From contig CAVPJV010000008.1 in NCBI GenBank assembly GCA_963705515.1, positions 620,001 to 684,000 on the forward strand: DNA of 64,000 nt. The letters are read 5' to 3'. Under the pieces are notes generated by a model. It did not search any database and was not told the origin of the DNA. It was given only the letters and a program-made list of their open reading frames with translations. This DNA is from Gaiellasilicea sp963705515 (lineage in GTDB: Bacteria; Actinomycetota; Thermoleophilia; Gaiellales; Gaiellaceae). Below, piece by piece: positions 32,405 through 42,465 of this stretch (the stretch's first letter is position 1; each line of letters begins with the position of its first letter). The position numbers were made by a program, and so were the translations under genes.

Positions 32405-32560
32405 GCCTGCCGGCCTCAGTTTGTGAGGCTCTGGCGTGCGATCTGCGGCGCGATGCGTTGTCCTCAGTCGCGTCCATGCCAACCGGCATGGACGCTCCCT
32501 GCGTCCTAGCCTCGCTTGCAGCTCGCACGCCAGCCCCTCGAAACCGACGCCGGCAGGCTC
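32403..32560. repeat. 158-base imperfect inverted repeat upstream of pyrE
   Basis: Three nested arm pairs share one centre near 32482. They are GAGCCTGCCGGC (32403-32414) with GCCGGCAGGCTC (32549-32560), CTGGCGTGCGA (32431-32441) with TCGCACGCCAG (32523-32533), and GCGTCCATGCC (32470-32480) with GGCATGGACGC (32485-32495) around an AACC loop. The region in between is only partly complementary. It would form one long RNA stem or a cruciform. It could be a pyrE leader, a palindromic mobile element, or both. No coding frame is evident. Confidence 0.6.
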
Positions 32561-32567
32561 ACCTCTA

Positions 32568-33119
32568 GTGGACGAGCTCGGCGTCATGCTCCGCGAGCAC
32601 GCGCTGCTCGAGGGCGACTTCCTGCTCCGGTCCGGGCGCCGGTCGAGCTACTACCTCGACAAATACCGCTTCGAGACGCGGCCCGAGCTGCTCGGCCCGC
32701 TCGGTGAACGGCTCGCCGCCGCTGCGCGCGAGCATGAGCCGGAGGCTGTCCGCCTCGCCGGCCCGGCACTCGGCGCGGTCGCACTCGCGGCGTCCGCGTC
32801 GCTTGCGTCCGGGCTTCCGTTCGTGATCGTCCGCGACTCCGCGAAGGAGTACGGCACGGCAAATCGGCTCGAGGGGCCGTTCGAGGAGGGGGAGCTCGTC
32901 TGCGTGCTCGAGGACGTCGTCACCTCCGGCGGCGCGCTGGCCGAGGCCGTGGACGCGCTGCGAGAGGCCGGGCTGGTCGTCAGAAACGCGATCTGCGTCG
33001 TCGACCGGGAGGAGGGCGGAGCGGACGCTCTGGCCCGTCTCGGCGTTCGCCTGCGCTCCCTCTACCGGGCAGGAGACCTGATCCCTGCCGCTAAGACCGC
33101 TCCAAATCCGCATGGTTGA
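32568..33119 (+). CDS. pyrE: Orotate phosphoribosyltransferase
   Basis: A 183-residue enzyme making OMP from orotate and PRPP in pyrimidine synthesis. The PRPP-binding loop reads VCVLEDVVTSGGALAEAV. The N-terminal FLLRSGRRSSYYLDKYRF and VIVRDSAKEYGT match the OPRTase family. GTG start at 32568, eight bases past the large palindrome, without a clear ribosome site. pyrF follows 2.1 kb downstream after HU and a nuclease. Confidence 0.92.
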   Translation: MDELGVMLREHALLEGDFLLRSGRRSSYYLDKYRFETRPELLGPLGERLAAAAREHEPEAVRLAGPALGAVALAASASLASGLPFVIVRDSAKEYGTANRLEGPFEEGELVCVLEDVVTSGGALAEAVDALREAGLVVRNAICVVDREEGGADALARLGVRLRSLYRAGDLIPAAKTAPNPHG

Positions 33120-33131
33120 GCCACGTAACCG

Positions 33132-33160
33132 TTGAGGCAGTCCGATTGTGCTGTTAGGGT
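33132..33160 (+). promoter_or_regulatory. Promoter of the HU gene
   Basis: TTGAGG (33132-33137) is separated by 17 bases from TAGGGT (33155-33160). A leader of about 37 bases with AAAGGAG before the GTG follows. It is one of the few clearly leadered promoters here. Confidence 0.5.
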
Positions 33161-33203
33161 GGCCGCGGGTTTCCGTAGGTCCCACGAACCAAAGGAGTTG
33201 CAA

Positions 33204-33485
33204 GTGACAAAGCAGGAGTTCGTTGACGCGGTCGCGTCCCGGGCGAATCTGTCCCGCCGCGACGCCGGCGCCGCAGTGGAGGCGGTCCTCGACACGGTGA
33301 CCGACGCGCTCAAGAAGCGCGACACGATCACCTTCACCGGCTTCGGCAAGTTCTCGACGAGCGACCGCGCCGCGCGCGAGGGCGTCAATCCCCGCAATCC
33401 GAGCCAGAAAGTGCACATCCCGGCGGCGACCGTGCCGAAGTTCTCGGCAGGCAGCCAGCTGAAGGCAGCGGTCAAGGGCGGCTAG
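33204..33485 (+). CDS. hup: HU-family DNA-binding protein
   Basis: A 93-residue nucleoid protein. MTKQEFVDAVASRANLSRRDA is the helical dimerisation region, FTGFGKFSTSDRAAR leads into the beta arm, and NPRNPSQKVHIPAATVPKF is the DNA-inserting arm with the conserved Asn-Pro. The long basic tail of mycobacterial HU is absent. GTG at 33204 is set by the strong AAAGGAG ribosome site; own promoter and terminator indicate a monocistronic, abundant product. Confidence 0.95.
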   Translation: MTKQEFVDAVASRANLSRRDAGAAVEAVLDTVTDALKKRDTITFTGFGKFSTSDRAAREGVNPRNPSQKVHIPAATVPKFSAGSQLKAAVKGG

Positions 33486-33508
33486 CACCGCATCCTCGTT
33501 CGAGGGTC

Positions 33509-33542
33509 GAGAAGGCCGCGCAGGCGTCGCGGCCTTCTCTTT
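33509..33542 (+). terminator. Intrinsic terminator of the HU gene
   Basis: GAGAAGGCCGCG (33509-33520) pairs perfectly with CGCGGCCTTCTC (33528-33539) around a seven-base loop, followed by TTT. It is the best intrinsic terminator in the window, 24 bases past the HU stop. Confidence 0.85.
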
Positions 33543-33553
33543 GCCGTTGCAGT

Positions 33554-33575
33554 CGAACATATGTTCGCCTAGGCT
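33554..33575 (+). promoter_or_regulatory. LexA (SOS) box next to a leaderless -10
   Basis: CGAAC-ATAT-GTTCG (33554-33567) matches the Gram-positive/actinobacterial LexA consensus CGAAC-N4-GTTCG exactly and is fully palindromic. It abuts TAGGCT (33570-33575), which lies six bases before the ATG at 33582. LexA bound there would cover the promoter. Confidence 0.75.
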
Positions 33576-33581
33576 CTGCGC

Positions 33582-35213
33582 ATGCAGCTCTCGTTCGACG
33601 CGGCCGACCGGCTCGTGGAGCTGGTCGAAGCCAGGCACGGCCCGGTGCCGGCCGAGGACGCGGCCCGTGCGCTCTACGCGCTGCGCCACGTTCCGGCGGG
33701 GCTCGCCCGCTCGCTGCTCGCGGACGTCGTCGACGGCGACGCGCGCCTGGCCTGGCGCGGCGCAAGCGTCGGGCTCGCGGCGCCGCCGGGAGCGGCGCTC
33801 CCGCTCGAGGACGCGACGTACGTCGTCTTCGACCTCGAGACGACGGGTCTCTCGCCGGGGTCGTCGGCGATCTGCGAGATCGGCGCCGTACGCGTGCGCG
33901 GACTCGAGCTGGAGGAGCGCTTCGAGACGCTCGTGAATCCACGGCGGCCGCTCCCAGCCCCGATCGTGGCGCTGACGGGGATCGACCCGGGCGAGCTCCG
34001 GGGAGCGCCCCCCGTCGAGCTGGCGGTGCGCCGCTTTCTCGAGTTCGCCGGCGACGCCGTGCTCGTCGCCCACAACGCGCGCTTCGACATGGGCTTTCTC
34101 GACCGCGAGGTCGAGCGCCTCACGGGCCGGCGGGTGGCCTCGCCGGTCGTCGACACCGTCTGGCTCGCGCGGCGGCTGCTGGAGGGCCGCCAGAAGCGCG
34201 TCGGATTGGCCGCGCTCGCCTACTTCTTCGGCACGTCGACGCGGCCGTGCCACCGCGCCCTCGCCGACTCCGAGGCGACGGCGGAGATCCTGCTCGCTCT
34301 GATCGGCCTCGCGCAGGAGCGCGGCGCCGAGACGGTGGCGCAGCTCGTCGACCTCGCGGCGCCGCGGGCACGCCGCCTCGCCGGCAAGCGCTCGCTCGTC
34401 GCCGGCGCGCCGCCTCGCCCCGGCGTCTACCTCTTCCGCGACCGGAACGATCAGGTGCTCTACGTCGGCCGCGCCCGCGACCTGCGGGGACGGCTGCGGT
34501 CGTACTTCCGCACCGAGCGGCAGCGGCCCGCGGTCGAGGCAGCTCTCGGCGCGCTGGAGCGGGTCGAATGGCGCGTCCTCGGCTCGGAGCTCGAGGCGGG
34601 TCTCGAGGAGCTGCGCCTGCTCCGGGAGCTGCGTCCGCCCGCCAACGCGCGCAGCGCGCGCCCCGATCGCTACGTCTACCTCAGGCGCCGCGGCGCCGGC
34701 TGGTGCGTCACCGACTCGCCCGGTCCGTACGGCCCGCTCAAGAGCCGCAAGCGCGCCCAGGCAGCGGTCCGCGCGCTCAGCGACTGGGACGGCGAGCCTG
34801 CGGCCGCGCTGTCCGGTCTCCGGCGGAAGCTGCAGCGTCTGTCCGCCGACCTGCGCTTCGAGGATGCGGCGCGGCTACGTGACCGGATCGCTGCGCTCGA
34901 GGACGTCGCCGCGTCGCTCGCAGAGCTCGACCGGCTCCGCGCGCTCGAGCTGTGCCTCCTCGTGCCGGCGGCTGAGGACGGCTTCCAGCGGATGTATCTC
35001 GTCTCCGGCGGCCGTGTCGCCGCGGCGCGGACGCTGCTGCCCGGTGACGCCGGCCGGACGGAGGCCGAGGCAGCGCTGGCAGCCGCGGCCCGCGCCGAGC
35101 CGTCGCTCAGGCCTGCCGACGCGGACGAGCTGCTCCTGATCGGCTCGTTCCTACGCCGGCCGCCGCCGGAGCTGCGCGTGCTGCCTCTGGCGGAGGTCCG
35201 GCTGGCTGCCTAG
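33582..35213 (+). CDS. DEDD exonuclease + GIY-YIG nuclease fusion, SOS-boxed
   Basis: A 543-residue two-nuclease protein. Residues about 75-240 are a DnaQ-like 3'-5' exonuclease (VVFDLETTGL with the DE pair, HNARFDMGFL, HRALADSEATAE). Residues about 270-350 are a GIY-YIG domain as in UvrC and Cho (GVYLFRDRNDQVLYVGRARDLRGRLRSYF). Near residue 410 a UVR-like segment (LSADLRFEDAARLRDRIAALE) follows. This architecture is known in actinobacteria as a presumed UvrC-like repair nuclease. An exact LexA box at its promoter supports induction by DNA damage. It directly precedes pyrF. Confidence 0.88.
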   Translation: MQLSFDAADRLVELVEARHGPVPAEDAARALYALRHVPAGLARSLLADVVDGDARLAWRGASVGLAAPPGAALPLEDATYVVFDLETTGLSPGSSAICEIGAVRVRGLELEERFETLVNPRRPLPAPIVALTGIDPGELRGAPPVELAVRRFLEFAGDAVLVAHNARFDMGFLDREVERLTGRRVASPVVDTVWLARRLLEGRQKRVGLAALAYFFGTSTRPCHRALADSEATAEILLALIGLAQERGAETVAQLVDLAAPRARRLAGKRSLVAGAPPRPGVYLFRDRNDQVLYVGRARDLRGRLRSYFRTERQRPAVEAALGALERVEWRVLGSELEAGLEELRLLRELRPPANARSARPDRYVYLRRRGAGWCVTDSPGPYGPLKSRKRAQAAVRALSDWDGEPAAALSGLRRKLQRLSADLRFEDAARLRDRIAALEDVAASLAELDRLRALELCLLVPAAEDGFQRMYLVSGGRVAAARTLLPGDAGRTEAEAALAAAARAEPSLRPADADELLLIGSFLRRPPPELRVLPLAEVRLAA

Positions 35214-35222
35214 TCTCTGCGC

Positions 35223-36131
35223 ATGGCCTCGATCGCCACCGCGACCTTCGCCGACCGGCTTGCGGAGGCGGTCGAGCGCAAGCGCAGCCAGCTCGTCGTC
35301 GGGCTCGATCCGCGCCTCGACCTGCTTCCCGTCGAGCTGCGGGGCGAGGCGGTGCTCGGCCGCGCCGAGGCGGCCAACGCCTACGCCCGCTTCTGCTGCG
35401 GGATCATCGACGCGGTCGCCCCCTACGTCGTCGCCGTCAAGCCGCAGGTCGCCTTCTTCGAAGCGCTCGGCGGCGACGGGATCTCGGCGCTCGAGCGCGT
35501 CTGCCACTACGGCCGCGCCGCCGGCCTGCTCGTGATCGCCGACGGCAAGCGCGGCGACATCGGCTCGACCGCGCGCGCCTACGCCGCCGCCTATCTCGAG
35601 CCCCACGACGAGCGCGAGGCGCTGGCGGATGCGCTCACGGTCAACACGTACCTCGGCGGCGACTCGGTCGAGCCGTTCCTGCAGGCGTGCCGACTGCACG
35701 GAGCGGGCATCTTCTGCCTCGTGCGCACCTCCAATGCCGGCGCGGGCGACATCCAGGAGCTGACGCTCTCCGACGGCCGGCGCGTCTGGCAGCACGTGGC
35801 TGCGCTCGTGGGCGAGTGGGGGGCGGACCTGATCGGGGAGCGAGGTCTGTCGAGCGTCGGCGCCGTCGTCGGCGCGACCGTCCCGCGGGCGGTCGCCGAG
35901 GCGCGCAAGCTGCTCCCGCGCGCCGTCCTGCTGCTGCCCGGCGTCGGGGCACAGGGCGCCACCGCCGCCGACGTCGCGCGTGCGTTCACGAGCGGCCCTG
36001 CGAGCGCGCTCGTCACGGCCTCCCGGTCGGTGATCTTCGCCTACCGCGGCAGCACCGAGGACTGGCGCGGCGCGGCCGGAGCCGAAGCCGCTCGCCTTCG
36101 GGCCGACGTCTGGTCGGTCTCGGGCTGGTAA
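35223..36131 (+). CDS. pyrF: Orotidine 5'-phosphate decarboxylase
   Basis: A 302-residue group II type OMP decarboxylase making UMP. LVVGLDPRLDLLP and the catalytic ADGKRGDIGSTARAY (Asp-Lys-Asp constellation) are present, and the C-terminal ITASRSVIFAY-like segment reads VTASRSVIFAYRG. ATG 35223 follows TAGTCT (35211-35216) by six bases; that hexamer contains the upstream stop. It overlaps the LysM gene (TAATG). Confidence 0.95.
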   Translation: MASIATATFADRLAEAVERKRSQLVVGLDPRLDLLPVELRGEAVLGRAEAANAYARFCCGIIDAVAPYVVAVKPQVAFFEALGGDGISALERVCHYGRAAGLLVIADGKRGDIGSTARAYAAAYLEPHDEREALADALTVNTYLGGDSVEPFLQACRLHGAGIFCLVRTSNAGAGDIQELTLSDGRRVWQHVAALVGEWGADLIGERGLSSVGAVVGATVPRAVAEARKLLPRAVLLLPGVGAQGATAADVARAFTSGPASALVTASRSVIFAYRGSTEDWRGAAGAEAARLRADVWSVSGW

Positions 36132-36469
36132 TGCGGCGCAACGCCAGGCTCGCGCGGTATGCAGCTCCCATCGCCTTCCTCGCGGCGGCGACGGTCGCGA
36201 TCCTGCTCGTCCGCTCCGGTCTCGACAGCGGCGACGCGACGCCTCCGCCGGCGACCACGGCGGCAACGACCACCGCCACGACCACCGAGCCGGGCACGAC
36301 CGGCTCGACGACGAACGAGGCGGGCGCGGAGTTCTACGTGATCCAGGCTGGCGACACGCTCGCCGTGATCGCGGACGAGCACAACACGACCGTCGAGCAG
36401 TTGCTCGTCCTCAATCCGGACGTCGACCCGGTGGCTCTGACGGTCGGTCAGCGAATCCGCGTCAAGTAG
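36131..36469 (+). CDS. Membrane-anchored LysM-domain protein
   Basis: A 112-residue protein: basic N-terminus, one membrane segment (APIAFLAAATVAILLV), a Thr-rich low-complexity linker, and a C-terminal LysM domain (FYVIQAGDTLAVIADEHNTT, LLVLNPDVDP, LTVGQRIRV). LysM binds peptidoglycan glycan chains, so it probably tethers membrane and wall. It is coupled to pyrF and precedes a carboxypeptidase acting on peptidoglycan, suggesting a shared wall role. Confidence 0.85.
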   Translation: MRRNARLARYAAPIAFLAAATVAILLVRSGLDSGDATPPPATTAATTTATTTEPGTTGSTTNEAGAEFYVIQAGDTLAVIADEHNTTVEQLLVLNPDVDPVALTVGQRIRVK

Positions 36470-36481
36470 AGTCCGCGCCGC

Positions 36482-37603
36482 GTGAAGCGGCTCGCCCTCC
36501 TGTCCGCGATCGCCGCGACGCTCCTGCTCGCAGTCGTCGCGGCTGCCGCCCCACCGCCCGTCGACGCGGACGCGTACGTCGTGCAGAACTCCGGCACCGG
36601 CGAGATCCTGGCCGCGCAGGACGAGCACGAGCACCTGCCGATGGCCTCGATCACGAAGCTGATGACCGCGATCGTGGCGCTCGAGCACGCCTCGCTCGAC
36701 GACGTCGCGACCGTCTCCAAGCGCACGGCCGCCGTCGGCGAGTCGACGATCAACCTCGTCCCGGGCGAGCGGGTGACCCTGCGAGACCTGATCCGGGCGG
36801 CGTTGATCCAGAGCGCGAACGACGCCGCGAACGCGATCGCCGCCTTCGTCGGCGACGGCTCCGTGACACGGTTCGTCGGGATGATGAACGCCCGCGCGCG
36901 CCAGCTCGGGATGAGCGACACGCACTTCGCGAACCCCGACGGGCTCGATGCGCCCGGCCACTACTCCAGCGCGGCCGACGTGACGAAGCTGGGGCGGGTG
37001 GCGATGAACAAGCCGTTCATCCGCGAGACAGTTCGCCTCGTGGACGCGACCGCCGCCGGGCGTCGGCTGCACTCGTGGAACGACCTGCTCTCGACCTCCC
37101 CGAACGTGATCGGCGTCAAGACGGGACACACCGACGGCGCCGGCTGGTCGCAGGTCGCGGCCGCCCGAGGCGGCGGCGTCACGATCTACGCGACGATCCT
37201 CGGCGGCGAGACACGTGAGGGCCGCAACGCCGACCTCTCGCGGCTGCTGGTCTGGGGGCTTTCGCGCTACCGGACCGTCTGGGCGATCGACGGCGACCGC
37301 GTCTACGGAAACGTGCGCACCGCCTACGGCAAAGACCCGGTCCGCCTCGTCGCCGCCAAGCCTGCGCTGCGCGTGGTCCACGTCGAGCGGCCGCTGGTCG
37401 AGCGCGTGGTCATGCCCGTCGAGGCCGCGCTCCCCGTTCGCAAGGGCCAGCGCCTCGGCGAGGTCCAGGTGCTCGCAGGGGGCACCGTGATCGCCCGCTC
37501 GCCACTCGTCGCCGCGAACGCGGTCGAGAAGCCGGGTGCCGTCGGACGCGTAGGGTTCTATGCGGGCCGAACGCTCCACCATCTAGGGGGACTGCTGGGA
37601 TGA
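36482..37603 (+). CDS. D-alanyl-D-alanine carboxypeptidase (PBP5-type, S11)
   Basis: A 373-residue secreted or membrane-bound penicillin-binding protein. A signal peptide (MKRLALLSAIAATLLLAVVAAAA) precedes the three active-site motifs SITK (Ser nucleophile), SAN in QSANDAAN, and KTG in GVKTGHTDG. The C-terminal about 90 residues form a PBP5-like beta domain. It trims D-Ala from peptidoglycan stems. GTG 36482 follows TAGAGT by nine bases. It overlaps the PfkB gene by four bases (ATGA). Confidence 0.92.
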   Translation: MKRLALLSAIAATLLLAVVAAAAPPPVDADAYVVQNSGTGEILAAQDEHEHLPMASITKLMTAIVALEHASLDDVATVSKRTAAVGESTINLVPGERVTLRDLIRAALIQSANDAANAIAAFVGDGSVTRFVGMMNARARQLGMSDTHFANPDGLDAPGHYSSAADVTKLGRVAMNKPFIRETVRLVDATAAGRRLHSWNDLLSTSPNVIGVKTGHTDGAGWSQVAAARGGGVTIYATILGGETREGRNADLSRLLVWGLSRYRTVWAIDGDRVYGNVRTAYGKDPVRLVAAKPALRVVHVERPLVERVVMPVEAALPVRKGQRLGEVQVLAGGTVIARSPLVAANAVEKPGAVGRVGFYAGRTLHHLGGLLG

Positions 37604-38553
37604 TCGTCACCGTCACGCTGAACGCCGCTCTCGACCGCACGCTGACCGTCCCGAACTTTCAACGCGGCCAGCGTCATCGCGCGAGCCAGGTGCTGACGCT
37701 CGCCGGCGGCAAGGGGATCAACATCGCCCGTGCGCTGAAGCGGCTCGATGTGCCGGTCGTCGCGACTGGCCTCGCCGGCGGCCGCACCGGCACGCGGATC
37801 GTCGAGGAACTGACGGCCGAGGCGATCCTGAACGACTTCGTCCGCATCGGCGAGGAGTCGCGCACCTCGACCGCCGTCGTCGACCCGACCGAGGGCTCGT
37901 ACACGGAGATCAACGAGTGGGGGCCGAAGGTGACGAGCGACGAGCTGGAGACCCTGCTCGAGAAGCTCCACTACCTTTCCCGCGGCGCCGACTTCGTCGT
38001 CTTCGCCGGCTCGCTGCCGCGCGGCGTCGAGGAGAGCTTCTACGCCGAGGCCGTGCGCGACCTCAACCGCCGCGGCGTCCACGTCATCCTCGACTCGGAG
38101 GGGCAGCCGCTCCGGCTCGGCACCGAGGCGGAGCCGTGGCTCGTCTCGCCGAACCAGCGCGAGGCCGAGCACGTCGTCGGGCAGGAGCTCGAGGACGAGG
38201 AGGACTTCCTGATGGCGCTCGACACGATCGCCGAGCTCGGCGCGCGGAACGTGCACATCACGCTCGAATCCGGCTGCTACGCGCTCTTCCGCGAGGACCG
38301 GCAGGTCCGCCGCTACCGCGCGAATGCGCCCGCGAACGTCGACGCGGTGTCGGTCGTCGGCGCGGGCGACGTCCTGCTCGCGCAGTTCATCGCCGCCCAC
38401 CTCGCCGGCAAGAGCGCCGAGGATGCGCTCAAGCTCGCGGTCGCAGCGGGAACGGCCTCGACGCTCGAGGTCGGCGCAGGCCTCTTCGACCCGCGCGACG
38501 CCGGCCGGATGGTCGGCGCCGTCGAGGTCGTGGAGCTCGCCCCGGTCGGCTAG
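37600..38553 (+). CDS. 1-phosphofructokinase-family (PfkB) sugar kinase
   Basis: A 317-residue ribokinase-fold enzyme. VTLNAALDRTL is the N-terminal PfkB signature, LAGGKGINIARALKRL the substrate-binding region, and VVGAGDVLLAQFIAAHL the second signature with the anion hole and catalytic Asp. Closest types are 1-phosphofructokinase and tagatose-6-phosphate kinase. No fructose PTS is nearby, so the substrate is uncertain. It is coupled to the carboxypeptidase gene. Confidence 0.85.
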   Translation: MIVTVTLNAALDRTLTVPNFQRGQRHRASQVLTLAGGKGINIARALKRLDVPVVATGLAGGRTGTRIVEELTAEAILNDFVRIGEESRTSTAVVDPTEGSYTEINEWGPKVTSDELETLLEKLHYLSRGADFVVFAGSLPRGVEESFYAEAVRDLNRRGVHVILDSEGQPLRLGTEAEPWLVSPNQREAEHVVGQELEDEEDFLMALDTIAELGARNVHITLESGCYALFREDRQVRRYRANAPANVDAVSVVGAGDVLLAQFIAAHLAGKSAEDALKLAVAAGTASTLEVGAGLFDPRDAGRMVGAVEVVELAPVG

Positions 38554-38584
38554 CCCGTCCAGCGACGCTGTTACGCTGTCTGCC

Positions 38585-40074
<1,490 letters not shown>

Positions 40075-40075
<1 letters not shown>

Positions 40076-41649
40076 TGGCCTCGGTGCACCCGCTCCCGCT
40101 TCCCGAGCCCGGTGCTGAGGAGCGGCCGGTGCTCGTCCTCGACCTCGGCGGCCAGTACGCGCAGCTGATCGCGCGCCGCGTGCGGGACGCCCGCGTCTAC
40201 TCCGAGCTCGTGCCGCACACGCTCAGCGCCGAGGAGGTGCGGCGGCGGAACCCGGCGGCGCTGATCCTCTCCGGTGGCCCGGCCTCGGTCTACGCCGAGG
40301 GCGCGCCGCGGATCGACGAGTCGCTCTTCGAGCTCGGGATCCCGACGCTCGGCATCTGCTACGGCGCGCAGCTGCTGGCGCTCGAGCTGGGCGGCGAGGT
40401 CGCGCGCACGGGTGCGTCCGAGTTCGGTAAGACGGAGCTCGACGGCGGCACCGGCGCCCTCTTCGCGGGGCTGCCCGAGCAGCAGGTCGTCTGGATGAGC
40501 CACCGCGACACGGTGGTCGCGCCGCCGGCAGGGGCGGTCGTCACGGGGACGTCCCAGGCGACACCGGTCGCTGCGTTCGAGGACGAGGAGCGGAAGCTCT
40601 ACGGCGTCCAGTTCCACCCCGAGGTCGTGCACACGCCGCACGGCCAGGACCTGCTGAAGAACTTCCTCTACGACATCGCCGGCGCGCCCCCGGCGTGGAC
40701 GCCGGCCGCTGTGATCGAGGAGCAGGTCGAGCGGATCCGCGCGCAGGTCGGGAGCAACCGGGTGATCTGCGGCCTCTCGGGCGGCGTCGACTCGGCGGTG
40801 GCCGCGCTGCTCGTGTACAAGGCCGTCGGCGACCAGCTCACCTGCGTCTTCGTCGACCACGGCTTCATGCGCTCGAACGAGGCCGAGCAGGTGGCCGAGA
40901 CGTTCGGCGGCCACTTCAACGTGCCGCTCGTCCACGTCCGGGCGGAGGACCGGTTCCTGGCGCGGCTCGAGGGGATCGCCGAGCCCGAGGAGAAGCGGCG
41001 GCGGATCGGCGAGGAGTTCATCCGCGTCTTCGAGGAGGAGGCCGGGAAGCTCGGCGACATCAGGTTCCTCGTCCAGGGGACGCTCTACTCCGACGTGATC
41101 GAGTCGGGCGGCACTGAGGGCGTGGCCGCGAAGATCAAGTCGCACCACAACGTCGGCGGCCTGCCCGAGGACATGCAGATGGAGCTCGTCGAGCCGCTGC
41201 GCCTGCTCTTCAAGGACGAGGTGCGCCGGGTCGGCGAGGAGCTCGGGATGCCGGAGCGGATGGTCTGGCGGCAGCCCTTCCCCGGCCCGGGGCTCGCGAT
41301 CCGGATCATCGGCGAGGTCACGCGCGAGCGGCTCGAGATCCTGCGAGGCGCCGACGCGATCCTGCAGGAGGAGGTGCGGCGCGCCGGCCTCTACCGCGAC
41401 CTCTGGCAGAGCTTCGCCGTCCTGCCCGCGATCAAGTCCGTCGGCGTCCAGGGCGACGAGCGCACCTACGCCTATCCGATCGTGATCCGCGCGGTCACCT
41501 CGGACGATGCGATGACTGCAGACTGGGCACGCCTGCCCTACGACCTGCTCGAGACGATCTCGAGCCGGATCATCAACGAGATCCCGGGCGTCAACCGCGT
41601 CGCGCTCGACATCAGCTCGAAGCCGCCGGCCACGATCGAGTGGGAGTAA
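40075..41649 (+). CDS. guaA: GMP synthase (glutamine-hydrolysing)
   Basis: A 524-residue two-domain enzyme converting XMP to GMP. The N-terminal class I amidotransferase has Cys in GICYGAQLLALELGG and His/Glu in GVQFHPEV. The synthetase has the PP-loop GLSGGVDSAVAALL and the C-terminal dimerisation domain ending KPPATIEWE. Full length, immediately coupled to guaB. Confidence 0.96.
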
Positions 41650-41653
41650 GGGG

Positions 41654-41920
41654 CTAGCGGACGTCGAAGCCGGCGAGCCCTTCCGGCTCCTCGGTGACGA
41701 CGTCGACCCAATCGACGCGCGCACCGCGCGGGCCGTCGCGCAGGAAGCCGACGAGGCGCTCGACCGCCTCGCGCTCTCCCTCGACGACCGCTTCGACGCT
41801 GCCGTCGGGGAGGTTCCGGACCCAGCCGGAGACGCCGTCGGCGAGCGCGCGGCGCCTGGTCGTCTCGCGGAAGAAGACGCCCTGGACGTGACCCTGGACG
41901 GTGACGCGTCGGCGCTGCAC
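41654..41920 (-). CDS. acyP: Acylphosphatase
   Basis: An 88-residue alpha/beta sandwich enzyme hydrolysing acyl phosphates. VQGHVQGVFFRETTRRRA contains the catalytic Arg (usually GVGFR, here GVFFR), and GWVRNLPDGSVEAVVEG holds the catalytic Asn. GTG at 41920 follows a minus-strand TAGCCT (41933 to 41928) by seven bases, overlapping the promoter of the divergent UDG-family gene. Confidence 0.92.
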   Translation of the reverse strand: MQRRRVTVQGHVQGVFFRETTRRRALADGVSGWVRNLPDGSVEAVVEGEREAVERLVGFLRDGPRGARVDWVDVVTEEPEGLAGFDVR

Positions 41921-41940
41921 CGCTTCTAGGCTAGAGCGCG
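41921..41940. promoter_or_regulatory. 20-base divergent leaderless promoter
   Basis: TAGGCT on the plus strand (41927-41932, eight bases before ATG 41941) and TAGCCT on the minus strand (41933 to 41928, seven bases before GTG 41920) are the two readings of the near-palindrome TCTAGGCTAGA (41925-41935). The two start codons are separated by only 20 bases. Confidence 0.5.
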
Positions 41941-42456
41941 ATGACGACGGGCTTCGTCGACCGGCTCGCCGCGGCGCGGATCGGCGCCACCTTCAACCAG
42001 TACGCGGACTCCGAGCTCCGGCGCGCCCGGCTGGAGCGGTACCTGCGCGAACGGCGCGAGACGCGGATCCTGCTGGTCGGCGAGGCGCCCGGCTACCGCG
42101 GCGCACGGGTCTCGGGGATCCCGTTCACGTCCGAGCGCCAGCTGTCCGGCTACGGGCCGGCGGAGGCGACGGCGACGATCGTGCAGCGGACGTTGGCGGA
42201 GCTCGGGCTCGAGGACGGTGTCCTGCTCTGGAACCTCGTCCCGACGCATCCGGGCACGGCGGAGTCGAACCGTCAGCCGACCCGAGCCGAGGTCGAGCAG
42301 TCCGACACGTTCCTCCGCGAGCTCGCCGACGGCCGCCGGGTCGTCGCGATCGGCCGGCTCGCTCATGCGCGGCTCGGCGGCCCGTACGTCCGGCACCCCG
42401 CGCACGGCGGCGCCGCGGCGTTCCGCGCCGGGCTCGCCGAGACGCTGCTGGGATAG
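41941..42456 (+). CDS. Uracil-DNA glycosylase superfamily protein
   Basis: A 171-residue UDG-fold protein. ILLVGEAPGYRGARVSGIPF is the water-activating motif region. LLWNLVPTHPG carries the Asn-containing strand, and HPAHGGAAAF replaces the HPSP-type C-terminal loop. It is shorter than typical family 4 enzymes and lacks the iron-sulfur Cys set, so activity on uracil is unproven. ATG 41941 follows TAGGCT by eight bases. Confidence 0.75.
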   Translation: MTTGFVDRLAAARIGATFNQYADSELRRARLERYLRERRETRILLVGEAPGYRGARVSGIPFTSERQLSGYGPAEATATIVQRTLAELGLEDGVLLWNLVPTHPGTAESNRQPTRAEVEQSDTFLRELADGRRVVAIGRLAHARLGGPYVRHPAHGGAAAFRAGLAETLLG

Positions 42457-42465
42457 GGTCGCGCG

